In this document: positions 1-9,308 of the stretch, one piece after another
Layout: each line of letters starts with the position of its first letter
Position numbering within the stretch: the first letter of the stretch is position 1
Source of the DNA: Bacteroidota bacterium
GTDB lineage: Bacteria; Bacteroidota; Rhodothermia; Balneolales; Balneolaceae
Length of the DNA: 44,125 nt
Assembly: GCA_009909035.1 (NCBI GenBank)
Contig: JAAAOB010000170.1
Coordinates: 1 to 44,125, forward strand
Direction of reading: 5' to 3'
Translations under genes and position numbers: made by a program
The notes under the pieces: generated by a model
The model's input: the letters and a program-made list of their open reading frames with translations, nothing else
Databases searched by the model: none
What the model was told of the DNA's origin: nothing

Positions 1-2364
1 GCGTTCAATATTAATAAATAGGTTATTCTCCTGGTTTTTATGATACTCAACAGGATGTTTTGGCGTATTTTTGTAGACATCCGGTTCCCGTCCCAGCCAT
101 AGTGATGGACAAAAAACCAGCGGAAATTGCAGCCCTTTGCTCGTATGAACAGTCAAAATTTTTACGAGGTTCTGGTCGCTTTCGAGCTGGAGTTCTTTCT
201 CTTCCTCTCTCTCGGCTTCATCCATTTGGCGCAGCAGCCAGCGATGCAGCAGCCTCGGGCTTAGCCCTTCATCCCTCTCCTTTTGCGCACACAGTTCCGC
301 CAGGTGAAAGAGATTGGTGATGGCGCGCTCGGCATTCTGTACCTTTGCAAGGTTGCTAAACCGGTCGTCGCGATGCAGCAGGTTGTAAAACGTGGCATAA
401 AATCCACGACTGTACCATAAATCCTGCAGGTCCCGGAGTTCATCAGAAAGGGCCTGATACCTCTCTTCATCCTCCATAAACTGGTGCATTTCTTCCAGGT
501 CGGGGCCTAAAAGTCCCGTGAGCAGCAACGCGTGGACCTGCCCCGATTGAACCGGGTTTAAAACAGCATTCATCCAGATTTGGACTTTAGATGCTTCCAG
601 TGTGTCAAAGATACCCTGGTTTGTATTTGTGACAGCATCAACACCTATGGCCTTCAACTTTCGTTTCAGGGTATCTGCGTCTTTATGGCGCGATACCAAA
701 ATTGCAATATCCCCCGGGCGCACCAAACGCTCTCCGATAAAAGCCTTTCCGTTCCCCGCCAGGTGAAGGATCTCTCCAATTGACTGAACGACCTGGTTAA
801 AGACAAATTCACCCACATGGTCTTTGTTGGACTCCACCCCCCGCCTTGCAATTACAGTCATCGGTGCCTGTTTTTCCCCCTCAAGGATAAGCCTGTCTGT
901 ATACTCTTTCCGCCCGGGGCTTGATTCCGGATACTCAATCTCCTTTTCGATAAACGGACGACGATTGCCTTTAAAAAGGGTGTTTACAGCGTGAATATAA
1001 CCTTTCGTACTGCGATAATTTTCTTTCAGCGTATAGTCTGTCCCCACCCCATCACGCCTGGCCCGGAAGTACGTGTGCAGGTCTGCCCCGCGAAATGCAT
1101 AAATAGCCTGTTTCGGATCTCCGACCATGATCAAATGGCTTTCGGGCTCTCCGGCTGGATAGATGCTGTCAAAAATCTCATACTGGACCGGGTCTGTATC
1201 CTGAAACTCGTCCACGAGAGCTATAGGGTAGCGCTGCCTCAATTTTATGGCGAGTTCAGTACCGTAATCTGCGTGTTGTAGTGAATACCGAACATTTGTT
1301 AGCAGATCATTGTAGCTGTTGATCTCCGATTCAGCCGCCAGCTTCTGTCTTCGCTCAGAAATATCTTCAAACGCTTGTTTCAGCAGTGTAGATTCAACTT
1401 TATGGATATCAGCTACATGTTCCGCGAATGTTGAGCAGAGAGTAAAAAAGTCGTGGCGGGGTACTGGTTGACCATCTTTTTTTAGGTTTGATTCATCATA
1501 AAGATAGTGGCCTGTCCACATCGCCAGTTTTCCCGGTGCGTCCTCAGAAAACGTAGAGTCATTCAACCAGTGTTCAAGCTTCGGTATCCGCTTATCGATA
1601 TGCGTTTGATACCGGCTGATATCACATGAACGAAGTATCTCCAGAATCTCCTCTTTTTCCGCTTTCCAGAGAGATTTCAACCGTTGTTTTAATTCAAGGA
1701 TTTGGTTCAAGCTGGAGACGGGGTCTTCAAGAAAGTCGCCTTCGATGGTGGCATAGCGTTTATCCAGAAGCGATTTTATACTCTTGTCCCCGATCAACTC
1801 TTCCGGAGAAGAAGCGATGGAAAGTAGCTTTCTGATCAGGTAGCGGCCTGCCTCACTGCTGCTGTGGCGATGCATAAAGACGCGCCAAAAGTCACGGGCC
1901 GCTGTTAAAAGCAGTTCATCAGTCGGGCTCACTCTCATTTCAAACGGTGCACCCGCCATCAGCGCTTCCTCCTGCAGAATTTTCTGGCAAAACCCGTGAA
2001 TCGTAAATACCTGGCTGTCATCAAAGTTATGTATGGCGTGACGAAGTTTGCCGGCGGCCGTTGTGGAATTCCCATAGCGTCGCGTAATTTCAGCCATGTA
2101 CGGGTCACCATCCTTCAGCTGTCCGGGCTGCTCAATTGCATCCAGGCACTCTCTTAATCGTTCAAGAATTCGTTCTCTGAGTTCAGCAGTTGCTTTTTTA
2201 GTAAACGTTACAATAAGCAACTGGTCTATCAGAAGATCTCGTTCCAGCAGCATTCGTACCACAAGTCCTACAATTGTGTAGGTTTTGCCTGTACCTGCAC
2301 TGGCCTCAATAAGCACTCTTGGCGCAACCTTTACATCAAAAATATTGGTTAGTTCTTGTCTCAT
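1..2364 (-). CDS. recB: RecB subunit of exonuclease V (partial, C-terminus off the left edge)
   Basis: This is the N-terminal 788 codons of a RecB-type UvrD/Rep-family (SF1) helicase, the 3'-5' motor of the RecBCD complex that processes double-strand breaks for recombination. The frame stays open from the ATG at 2364 to base 1, so no stop lies in the window. Visible motifs are the Walker A ASAGTGKT at residues 21-28, helicase motif II DEFQDTD at about 385-391, motif III GDPKQAIYAFRGAD soon after, and the late motif HTSKGLQFP at about 740-748 followed by LVFCPSLW, typical of RecB. The C-terminal nuclease domain would lie beyond the window. The start codon overlaps the recC stop by 4 bases (ATGA), so the two genes should be translationally coupled. 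The recC partner argues for RecB rather than AddA. No recD is visible; it could lie to the left. Confidence 0.93.
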   Translation of the reverse strand, partial: MRQELTNIFDVKVAPRVLIEASAGTGKTYTIVGLVVRMLLERDLLIDQLLIVTFTKKATAELRERILERLRECLDAIEQPGQLKDGDPYMAEITRRYGNSTTAAGKLRHAIHNFDDSQVFTIHGFCQKILQEEALMAGAPFEMRVSPTDELLLTAARDFWRVFMHRHSSSEAGRYLIRKLLSIASSPEELIGDKSIKSLLDKRYATIEGDFLEDPVSSLNQILELKQRLKSLWKAEKEEILEILRSCDISRYQTHIDKRIPKLEHWLNDSTFSEDAPGKLAMWTGHYLYDESNLKKDGQPVPRHDFFTLCSTFAEHVADIHKVESTLLKQAFEDISERRQKLAAESEINSYNDLLTNVRYSLQHADYGTELAIKLRQRYPIALVDEFQDTDPVQYEIFDSIYPAGEPESHLIMVGDPKQAIYAFRGADLHTYFRARRDGVGTDYTLKENYRSTKGYIHAVNTLFKGNRRPFIEKEIEYPESSPGRKEYTDRLILEGEKQAPMTVIARRGVESNKDHVGEFVFNQVVQSIGEILHLAGNGKAFIGERLVRPGDIAILVSRHKDADTLKRKLKAIGVDAVTNTNQGIFDTLEASKVQIWMNAVLNPVQSGQVHALLLTGLLGPDLEEMHQFMEDEERYQALSDELRDLQDLWYSRGFYATFYNLLHRDDRFSNLAKVQNAERAITNLFHLAELCAQKERDEGLSPRLLHRWLLRQMDEAEREEEKELQLESDQNLVKILTVHTSKGLQFPLVFCPSLWLGREPDVYKNTPKHPVEYHKNQENNLFINIER

Positions 2365-5300
2365 TTCACCGGGTTCATATGATTCAACATAGATTCAAGT
2401 AGTGCCTGGAATTCGGCTTGGATCAGAGACTTGTCAAACCCGGGCTTTTCTCCAAGTAATAGCGACAAGTAGAAATCCCTGTTCTCCGCGAACGAACTAT
2501 ATTCGGATCCTTCGAACGTCGTTGCCGCCTTCTTTTCCGGGTTCTGCTTATTGCGATAGAGTTGTTTTTGATATTCATAAGCCGTGGACGGAAAGACCAT
2601 ACGGGGCCGAAGCAAGCCGCTTTGATACAATTCGATCGCTTTTTCCATCTCTTTACCGGCATTATCGGGCGTCGTAAAGGTTACCCATAACGGATCACCC
2701 TTTTTCAGATCGCACATAAAATGGGAAGGCCTGCCTTTAAATGTTCCGGATATACAGGCCCCGAGATGTCTCAGCCAGCTTAAAAACACCTTCGTTCCAG
2801 AAAAAGAAGAAGATGTAATGTCCAGGAAGCGGGTGTCTGAGTAGCTGAGCAGCGTACCTGTTACCAGCGAATCCTCCGTTGAGATCTCCAGCTCTACTTC
2901 TTTCTTATTGGGTTCAAACCCTTTTTTTTGAATCAGCTCAATTGCTGTATCTACGGAGTTGATCATCTCTTGCAGTTCCGCTTCTCCCTGCCAATTCTCC
3001 GGCAGATCTCCTGTTTGTTTGAGTAGATGTATGATCTGACCGGGGCTGCGTCCGTCCAGCCGCCACCCGAATATTCTTTCAAACAGAATATGCTTTTCGA
3101 GAGTATTCAGGCTGAACTCTTTTTTTAGCTCGTCAAACCGTTTGATATCCGGCTGAAATCGCGATGTAAAAAACGATCTAACTGGATTTTTGTAGAACCG
3201 AAAAAGATCATCAAGGCTGACGAATGAGCTCTCTTTCGGAACCGGAAGGGTTTTATGTATCTCTAATCCGGGCGGTTTATTGCCAGATTGCCTTATTAAT
3301 TTCGACACCCTGTATTCTGTCTTTGCTGCAGATCGCCCGGGCAGAAAATTTTTAGCTGAAAAGCTATGCAAAGGTTCGTTAACTACAACCTCGCCCGGTG
3401 TTATTCCTAAAGCATCTGCCACACAATTGATCCATTCACTGACAATCGGTGACGGAGGAATCGGTTCATTATCCTGCCGGCTTTGCCCGATATAGCTGCA
3501 GTAGTGAATGTTTTCAGCAGCCATAATGGACTCCAAAAAAAGATGTCTATCCTCGTGTTTTCGGTTCCTCTCTCCCGGTTCCGGATTGCGCGCCATCAGG
3601 TCAAAATCGGCATGTTTTGGTTTTCGCGGAAAATCTGACTCGTTCAACCCGATCAGCGCAATAATCTTTGCCGGGATTGAACGCAGCGGAACCATAGAAC
3701 TGAACGTAACACCTCGTGTAAAAAGAGCCGTGGACGCAGATTCCTTCTCCAATAGGTTGGTAAACCTGGACCGGAAAAGTGAGTAAGAAATTTCCAGGTC
3801 CATACCCGCGGTTTTTGCGGAGTCTCGAATTGCATCCAGAGCGCCTCGAACAACGTCAGCCTCGCGGCTTTGACGCGATTCTTCAGAGCAGATTTGTTCC
3901 ATTACATGCTCTGCCGCAGCGCACCACGCTTCAGGATCTTTCTTTTGCGATATCTCTTTTTGAATATGTCCCAGCGTATTCAGGTAAGCCGAAAACGAGG
4001 ACCACTCCTCCTGCCGGTCTCGTCCAGTGATCTGGTCAAAGTAGAGGCTGGATTCCTCCAGCGGATCATCCGGTGCCCCGATAAGGATTCCTTTCCACCC
4101 TCTGCGCATTGCCGATTGCCAGGTCTGACTTTCGTTGGCCGGCTGCCCTTCCTGGCGCCGGTGCTCACTGTCCAGTCCCCAAATTACGTTATTCTCCTTC
4201 ATCCACCGCTTGATACGCTCTGCCCCGGGCTCCGATACATCGAACCGGGTTCGTACAATCTCTTCCATAAAAAGGTCCATAACATCAGAAAAAGAGAACC
4301 TGGAACCGATGAGATCGAAAAGGTGCAGAACCACTCGCTTGATACCTGTATCTCCTGAACTATCGAAGCCGGCATGGTACGGGATGTACGGAAGCCCCTC
4401 CTGTGGAGTGCCAAACACTGCGTGAATAAATGGCTTGTAGAGTTCCAGGTTTGGCGTTAGAACTACCACATCATCCGGACGCAATGCATCATCTTGTTCG
4501 AATTGCCGAATTAAAAATTGATGGAGTACCTCAATTTCGCGCAGAGGTGTATGACAAGACCGAATATCGATACCTGTTGTTTCCAATTCCCAGCTGCCAG
4601 TCGGTTGATCATTCGTTATCGCCCGTTGAATTTTTTGAAGCAGTGATGTTGGAGGTGTATCGGTTGTTGGATACAGATTATGAGTGTTCCCGCCTGCGTG
4701 TGAATAAAGACCTTCTGCTGCAGAAGCTTCCTCACCAAATGCCCTTAGTAGTACATTTCCTGTTTTATCTTGTTTAACGCCACCTTTTTGTACGCCCACC
4801 CTGTAGATATAAACGTCCGTCTGAGTTGCCAGCTTTTTCACCATTCGGATTACAGGTTTGGGAATTAACCCTGTATTAAAGAGATAAAGCGGCTCCGGGT
4901 GCATCGCCTGATCACCGGCAAGTTCTTCTGTTATATCCAGAATCAGCTCAGGTTTACTGGCAAAACCCTGCCCGGCTCCGAGATTCTTATGATCATTTTC
5001 CAGTCTTCTCCAGAGCCGAGCCTGCCACCGTACATCCGGATCGGCTGGTGGTTCATCCGTTAACCAGCTTCTCAACATGTCAGGCCGGTAGACAATGTAT
5101 TGATCAAATACAGACGCGATTTTTCCGGCAAGCTGCATTGCCGCCTGTTCTTCCATACCATCCGGCTGAACCCCAATGTATTGATCCAGCCTGGAAAACT
5201 GCTGACGGGATTCGTCATCCATCAGAAGCTGAAAGAGCCTCCATGTAAGAGGAGCCGGATCTGAGGGGAGCTGAGATGGCAGCTTCTCGAATTTTTTCCG

Positions 5301-5519
5301 GACCTGTAAAAACTGCCATTCCGCAGGTAAAATAAACCGACCATTAGCAAATATACCTGCCCGTTCAGCCAGGATATGCTTCAACCATCGAGCGGTTTCC
5401 AGGTTGGGTACAACAACCTGTATTGGCTCGAACGGATCATCCGGGGTGTTCCGCATGAGCTGCTGCGTCAGCTGATCAGCCAGAAAAGTAATAGAACTGC
5501 TTCTGTATGTTTGTATCAT
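2361..5519 (-). CDS. recC: RecC subunit of exonuclease V
   Basis: A 1052-residue protein of RecC length (family about 1050-1150). RecC is the inactive-helicase scaffold of RecBCD that splits the DNA strands and recognises Chi. The N-terminus has the family's pattern of a strand followed by VVVPNLETARWLKHILAE, then GIFANGRF. Near residue 620 is the conserved IALIGLNESDFPR stretch, followed by a DRHLFLESIMAAE segment typical of the degenerate helicase half. No Walker A motif is present, as expected for RecC. The ATG at 5519 gives a full-length N-terminus. It is the first gene of a recC-recB operon, with a 4-base overlap into recB. Family knowledge supports the name; Chi recognition in this organism cannot be judged from sequence. 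Confidence 0.92.
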   Translation of the reverse strand: MIQTYRSSSITFLADQLTQQLMRNTPDDPFEPIQVVVPNLETARWLKHILAERAGIFANGRFILPAEWQFLQVRKKFEKLPSQLPSDPAPLTWRLFQLLMDDESRQQFSRLDQYIGVQPDGMEEQAAMQLAGKIASVFDQYIVYRPDMLRSWLTDEPPADPDVRWQARLWRRLENDHKNLGAGQGFASKPELILDITEELAGDQAMHPEPLYLFNTGLIPKPVIRMVKKLATQTDVYIYRVGVQKGGVKQDKTGNVLLRAFGEEASAAEGLYSHAGGNTHNLYPTTDTPPTSLLQKIQRAITNDQPTGSWELETTGIDIRSCHTPLREIEVLHQFLIRQFEQDDALRPDDVVVLTPNLELYKPFIHAVFGTPQEGLPYIPYHAGFDSSGDTGIKRVVLHLFDLIGSRFSFSDVMDLFMEEIVRTRFDVSEPGAERIKRWMKENNVIWGLDSEHRRQEGQPANESQTWQSAMRRGWKGILIGAPDDPLEESSLYFDQITGRDRQEEWSSFSAYLNTLGHIQKEISQKKDPEAWCAAAEHVMEQICSEESRQSREADVVRGALDAIRDSAKTAGMDLEISYSLFRSRFTNLLEKESASTALFTRGVTFSSMVPLRSIPAKIIALIGLNESDFPRKPKHADFDLMARNPEPGERNRKHEDRHLFLESIMAAENIHYCSYIGQSRQDNEPIPPSPIVSEWINCVADALGITPGEVVVNEPLHSFSAKNFLPGRSAAKTEYRVSKLIRQSGNKPPGLEIHKTLPVPKESSFVSLDDLFRFYKNPVRSFFTSRFQPDIKRFDELKKEFSLNTLEKHILFERIFGWRLDGRSPGQIIHLLKQTGDLPENWQGEAELQEMINSVDTAIELIQKKGFEPNKKEVELEISTEDSLVTGTLLSYSDTRFLDITSSSFSGTKVFLSWLRHLGACISGTFKGRPSHFMCDLKKGDPLWVTFTTPDNAGKEMEKAIELYQSGLLRPRMVFPSTAYEYQKQLYRNKQNPEKKAATTFEGSEYSSFAENRDFYLSLLLGEKPGFDKSLIQAEFQALLESMLNHMNPVK

Positions 5520-5947
5520 AAATATATTCCGTGCCTTTACAGATGATACTGAATTGTGAAACCTCTAAAAAATAGATGTCGTGACTGACAGCAGTATGTC
5601 ACCCGGTCAGATGAATTGCAAAGAATATTTACGGAATTACGATTGATTCATTACCGCAGGAAAAAGTTAGAAATGTTAGCATCAGGCCACGCTGCTTGTA
5701 AAAAAGGATGACAATTGTTGTTGCAGATGGGTTGTTCATGTCAATAAACCACAAAATCAATCGTTTCAACTCACCTCCTTAATCCCTTTTGTACGGGTCT
5801 ACATGAGTTGTCTTATTGATAATAGGTCTGCTGTCTTGACCAATTGCTACCGGCCCGGTGCAGATGATTTTCATTTTGTGCAATGACCCTTTATTAATTA
5901 CTAATTTATTAATACTATTAGATAAATACGTCAATGCATACTACATC
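5520..5947. other. 428-base intergenic region between recC and a divergent gene
   Basis: This gap separates divergently transcribed genes, so promoters for both recC and the secreted-protein gene should lie here. No long ORF, tRNA or terminator hairpin is evident. The only notable item is a perfect ten-base Shine-Dalgarno sequence on the minus strand at 5771-5780, followed by a 46-codon ORF (described separately). The last 80 bases before the secreted-protein gene are A/T-rich. I could not assign a promoter with confidence. Confidence 0.6.
5629..5769 (-). CDS. candidate 46-residue small protein, TTG start
   Basis: On the minus strand a ten-base AAGGAGGTGA at 5780-5771 sits 4 bases (from the GGAGG core) before a TTG codon that opens 46 codons. 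The product starts KRLILWFIDMNNPS and has two short hydrophobic stretches (roughly residues 15-25 and 29-37). It lies 109 bases upstream of recC on the same strand. Most genes in this window have no Shine-Dalgarno sequence, so the perfect match is unusual, but the reading frame resembles no family I recognise and a chance ORF of this length is common. Treat it as a possible leader or small protein only. Confidence 0.18.
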   Translation of the reverse strand: MKRLILWFIDMNNPSATTIVILFYKQRGLMLTFLTFSCGNESIVIP

Positions 5948-7321
5948 ATGAATAAGATACTTTGCGGCTGTTTACTTCTCCTGTTCATTTTTTTGCCCAT
6001 ACATACGGCGGGCCAGGCAACTGTAGAGGGAACAATTACAAGCATGAACGGTGAACCAGTCCCTAACGTGGTTGTATCCACAAATTTGAGAAGCCAGGCT
6101 ACAATTTTCAACCAGATCCGAGATATAGTTCCTGACAAGAACGGGCACTACCATGTTCATCTGGAAGAAGCCGGCATTTACACCATAACCATTCATGCGG
6201 TTTTTCATAAACCGGCTGTCCTTCGAATGATCGTTTTTGACCAGGGGCCGGTAGAAATGGATATCAGGCTTATTCCAAGACGTTATAACGATGGCCGGCA
6301 TTTTGATAAACGGGCCTATACAGACTGGATCCGGGCGTATGGAAACTTCAATGGGTACGATTATTTTTCAGGACAGATCTTTGAATCAAATCCCGATGGG
6401 TCTATCAAAACCACAATTCCTGCCGGTATGGATACGGTGAGATATCAGGTTCGAGGTATTACAAGCCGGCCGGGCCCGCTTCCGGGTGAAATACACACCG
6501 AGATCCGGGTGGACAATACATTTGAGGGAGTGATTCTTCCACCTGCCGGAGCAGATTCCCTCCAGCTTCGATATGATCCGTCTCAGGCGGACGTTTTTCC
6601 CCGAAACATTCCGGGTGCCATTACAAGCAGAGATATCGATCTACGCTACTACAATGCGCTGCTCTCTTTTAAAAATCCAGAGAATTTTTACTGGTTCAAA
6701 CCGCTTTATCTTGTCAACAGAGCCCATGTTCCTGTTGCACTTCTTCGCCGGGATGAACCGCCGGAATCAGCCCGTTCCAGCAAGATCTTCGACCCACTTT
6801 ACGGGATGTCACGCTACTCAGCCGCAGCGGCTTACAGGCAACGCATCAACGTTAAGAAGACAGTACAAACAAAGACCCTTCATGAACAGCAGCGGTCAGC
6901 CCTCTACATTGCGTATCTTGGTCTGCTTGCACAGGAAGCCAGGTGGAATCGAATCAGAACCCAACCTGAGCATCAGCTGGAACAGGATTCTGCCCCAACG
7001 GTAGAATTTTTAAAAGAGATTACCGAACAGGTACCGCCCCGTCACCCCATGTGGGCCTTAAATCCAGATGCTGCGGTTCAGTTGCTAACATTTAGTCATT
7101 TCGACAGAGAAATCGTGAGGTATACCGAGCGTATGGTTCGTCAACATGAAGATGACATGGTGGTACGAAACCTGGTTTTAAAACTCATATCGGAGAGTGC
7201 TGATGCATTTGATCATTACGAGGATATGCCGGAATACAGGTGGATTGTACAGCGATATGGTGAGAATAACCTTGCCCGCAAAGCCATTGTAGCTTTTGTA
7301 AAAGCACAGAGAAACAACTGA
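5948..7321 (+). CDS. secreted protein with carboxypeptidase-regulatory-like N-terminal domain, function unknown
   Basis: The ATG at 5948 is preferred over the in-frame ATG 90 bases upstream because it places a signal peptide at the N-terminus: MNKILCGC, then LLLLFIFLPI, then a cleavage-like HTAGQA. Residues about 25-105 (VEGTITSMNGEPVPNVVV, later NGHYHVHLEEAGIYTITI) look like a CarboxypepD_reg/CNA-B-like beta-sandwich of the sort found on Bacteroidota surface proteins. The following 200 residues include many Tyr/Pro/Gly turns and may be another beta-rich domain. The last about 130 residues are charged and probably helical. No metal-binding or catalytic motif stands out, and no C-terminal sorting signal is obvious. 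I do not recognise the family. It is a single gene between divergent recC and threonine synthase, 232 bases before the latter. Likely periplasmic or exported. Confidence 0.8.
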   Translation: MNKILCGCLLLLFIFLPIHTAGQATVEGTITSMNGEPVPNVVVSTNLRSQATIFNQIRDIVPDKNGHYHVHLEEAGIYTITIHAVFHKPAVLRMIVFDQGPVEMDIRLIPRRYNDGRHFDKRAYTDWIRAYGNFNGYDYFSGQIFESNPDGSIKTTIPAGMDTVRYQVRGITSRPGPLPGEIHTEIRVDNTFEGVILPPAGADSLQLRYDPSQADVFPRNIPGAITSRDIDLRYYNALLSFKNPENFYWFKPLYLVNRAHVPVALLRRDEPPESARSSKIFDPLYGMSRYSAAAAYRQRINVKKTVQTKTLHEQQRSALYIAYLGLLAQEARWNRIRTQPEHQLEQDSAPTVEFLKEITEQVPPRHPMWALNPDAAVQLLTFSHFDREIVRYTERMVRQHEDDMVVRNLVLKLISESADAFDHYEDMPEYRWIVQRYGENNLARKAIVAFVKAQRNN

Positions 7322-7553
7322 GCGGCAATTATTGGATTCCGGCCCAGGGGCGCTTCTATCTATATCCACACCGTCTGACACTACGCTCCGACTCCGGATT
7401 ACGTTTATGTTCATTTTGTGTGATGATTACCTTCCTTTTTTTCTTTACCTATATTTTTGATGATTTTCATGTCATACCCTCAAACTAATCGATTGTATTT
7501 TTTGAGGACATACAGGGTGCATCTGCAACTAAATATATACCACGGGAAACTCC

Positions 7554-8756
7554 ATGGCTGACATTAAAAGCGCTTTATCTCACCTGGAATGTTCAAAAAC
7601 CGGAGCTACCTACGATCCGTTTAAACCGATGACGTTAAGCAGTGCAGGCGCCCCTCTTCTGGCCCGGTACGATATTTCAAAAGCAAAGAGAACCTTAACC
7701 CGAAACGCCCTCACTCATCGCCGGACCGATATGTGGAGATACACGGAAATGATGCCCATAAACAACCTGCCCGGACTTCATACACTCGGCGAGGGCGGCA
7801 CTCCCCTTCGTAAGGCCCCCCGGTTTAAAGATCCATACGGCTTGAGTAGCCTTTTCATTAAAGATGAATCCGTGAACCCAACCGGCTCATTTAAAGCACG
7901 CGGTTTGAGCGCAGCGGTCAATGCAGCTCTTGAGCGGGGCATCGATACATTTGCAATCCCCTCAGCAGGCAATGCAGGCGGTGCGCTGGCTGCATATGCA
8001 GCTCTTTCGGGGACTCGTGCCCATATTTTTATGCCGGCCGATACACCCAGTGCTTTTATCCAGGAATGTCGGTCAGCCGGTGCTGACGTTGTCCTTGTTG
8101 ATGGGTTAATAAGTGATTGCGGCGACAAACTTCATCACCTGAACAGCAGCGGGGAGTGGTTTAATGTTTCCACGCTGAAAGAGCCGTATCGAATCGAAGG
8201 TAAAAAAACAATGGGATACGAACTTTTTGAGCAGCTTGATGGAGTTCTGCCGGATGTCATTATCTATCCCACCGGAGGCGGAACCGGCTTAATCGGTATG
8301 TGGAAAGCATTTAACGAGATGGAAGAGCTTGGCTGGATCGGCAGCGAACGTCCGCGTATGGTATCGGTACAAGCATCCGGGTGTGCTCCAATAGTTCGTG
8401 CCTGGCAACATGGCCAAAGTAAAGCGGAGTATTGGCAGAACGCAAAAACATCTGCATCCGGCCTCCGGGTACCGGCCGCCATAGGCGATTTCATAATCCT
8501 TGATATCCTTAAAAAAAGTAACGGTTGCGCCATTGCGGTTTCAGATGAAGAAATGATTCACTACTCCAATGAGATGGCGCACCTGACAGGAATTTTTCCG
8601 GCCCCCGAGGGTGGCGCAACGCTCGCAACTCTTCATTCAATGCTCGACAAAGGACTCGTGAAACGAGAGGAAACTATCGTACTCTTTAATACGGGCAGCG
8701 GCTACAAGTACCTGGAGGCATTTTCAAATTCGGGAAAAAAACACCTGGCAAACTAA
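7554..8756 (+). CDS. thrC: threonine synthase (PLP-dependent, fold type II)
   Basis: A 400-residue pyridoxal-phosphate enzyme expected to convert O-phosphohomoserine to threonine. The PLP lysine is K114 within NPTGSFKARG, and the phosphate-binding loop is GGGTG at 241-245; SAGNAGGALAAYA and the C-terminal NTGSGYKYL also fit the family. The N-terminus (LECSKTGATYDP, then LSSAGAPLLARYD) matches the short lead region of the compact threonine synthases, but the second Cys pair usually found there is replaced by serines, so a bound zinc is unlikely. Close relatives of the fold (threonine dehydratase, cysteate synthase) are alternatives; length and N-terminal pattern favour ThrC. No other threonine genes are nearby. 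The ATG follows CCACGGGAAACTCC with no clear Shine-Dalgarno. Confidence 0.85.
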   Translation: MADIKSALSHLECSKTGATYDPFKPMTLSSAGAPLLARYDISKAKRTLTRNALTHRRTDMWRYTEMMPINNLPGLHTLGEGGTPLRKAPRFKDPYGLSSLFIKDESVNPTGSFKARGLSAAVNAALERGIDTFAIPSAGNAGGALAAYAALSGTRAHIFMPADTPSAFIQECRSAGADVVLVDGLISDCGDKLHHLNSSGEWFNVSTLKEPYRIEGKKTMGYELFEQLDGVLPDVIIYPTGGGTGLIGMWKAFNEMEELGWIGSERPRMVSVQASGCAPIVRAWQHGQSKAEYWQNAKTSASGLRVPAAIGDFIILDILKKSNGCAIAVSDEEMIHYSNEMAHLTGIFPAPEGGATLATLHSMLDKGLVKREETIVLFNTGSGYKYLEAFSNSGKKHLAN

Positions 8757-8954
8757 ACGGAATCCCGACTCTACTCACTCTTCAAATAGAAGCAGCCGTT
8801 TCGTTTTATGAGCTGCGCAGAGGTAAATTCACCAGTGCGTGAGTGATTCTATTATGGTTGTTCATTGAAACGACCGGAAAAGGAGATTTTTTACCACGAG
8901 GTGATGCTGATCATCAGAATAGTAGCCGGTGCTCCCCATTTCTATCAAATGATC

Positions 8955-9308
8955 TCACTCAATATCGAGATATTCCTTCAGCGCACGTTCAACGACTGAT
9001 GAATAGCTTTTTTGTTTATTCGAAGCGTACGTCTTCATCCTTTTTATCGTAGTGAGCTCAAGGTAGTAGCTTGCAACTTTTTTCACAGTGGACTTCTGAT
9101 TCTCTGTACCTTTCGTTTCCCGCTCCTTTGCTATCACTTTATCCGTAAAAGAAGAGGCAAGTGTAAGATGTTCCCCGGCGGCATAGTCTTGAAAAATACT
9201 ATCCGATCGCCCGGTACCCTGTCGGGAATCGGCCACATAATCAAATATCGAATCTTCATCTGCAACCGTATCCAGAGGTGATGACCCAAGACTGCGTTTA
9301 ATCCGCAT
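8955..9308 (-). CDS. small ribbon-helix-helix partner of ParA (ParG/Omega-like)
   Basis: A 117-residue protein starting at the ATG at 9308, which overlaps the last 11 bases of the upstream parA. That start is chosen over an in-frame ATG 75 bases further upstream, deep inside parA, because stop-start overlap is the usual arrangement. Residues 1-70 are polar and acidic and probably disordered. Residues about 74-116 have the ribbon-helix-helix pattern: a strand (KKVASYYLEL), helix 1 (TTIKRMKTYASNKQ) and helix 2 (YSSVVERALKEYL). In type Ib partition loci such a protein binds the centromere-like site, represses its own operon and stimulates the ATPase through a flexible N-terminus, and this gene fits that role. 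No ParB with a CTPase domain is present. Family membership is inferred from pattern only. Confidence 0.68.
   Translation of the reverse strand: MRIKRSLGSSPLDTVADEDSIFDYVADSRQGTGRSDSIFQDYAAGEHLTLASSFTDKVIAKERETKGTENQKSTVKKVASYYLELTTIKRMKTYASNKQKSYSSVVERALKEYLDIE

Noticed and set aside
1-2364. recB as a pseudogene because it has no stop in the window
   Set aside because: The frame is open to the window edge and all expected helicase motifs are intact; the end is simply outside the window.
3870-4358. 162-residue plus-strand ORF inside recC
   Set aside because: It lies wholly antisense to a well-supported recC frame and has no family pattern; a shadow of recC codon use.
5771-5780. TCACCTCCTT on the plus strand resembles the 16S rRNA 3' end
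   Set aside because: Only ten bases match and no upstream 16S sequence is present; it is better read as a Shine-Dalgarno on the opposite strand.
8757-8954. Possible terminator or gene remnant between thrC and the RHH gene
   Set aside because: Only weak short stems (AAACGG/CCGTTT far apart, CTTC/GAAG) and stop-broken frames were found; nothing supportable.
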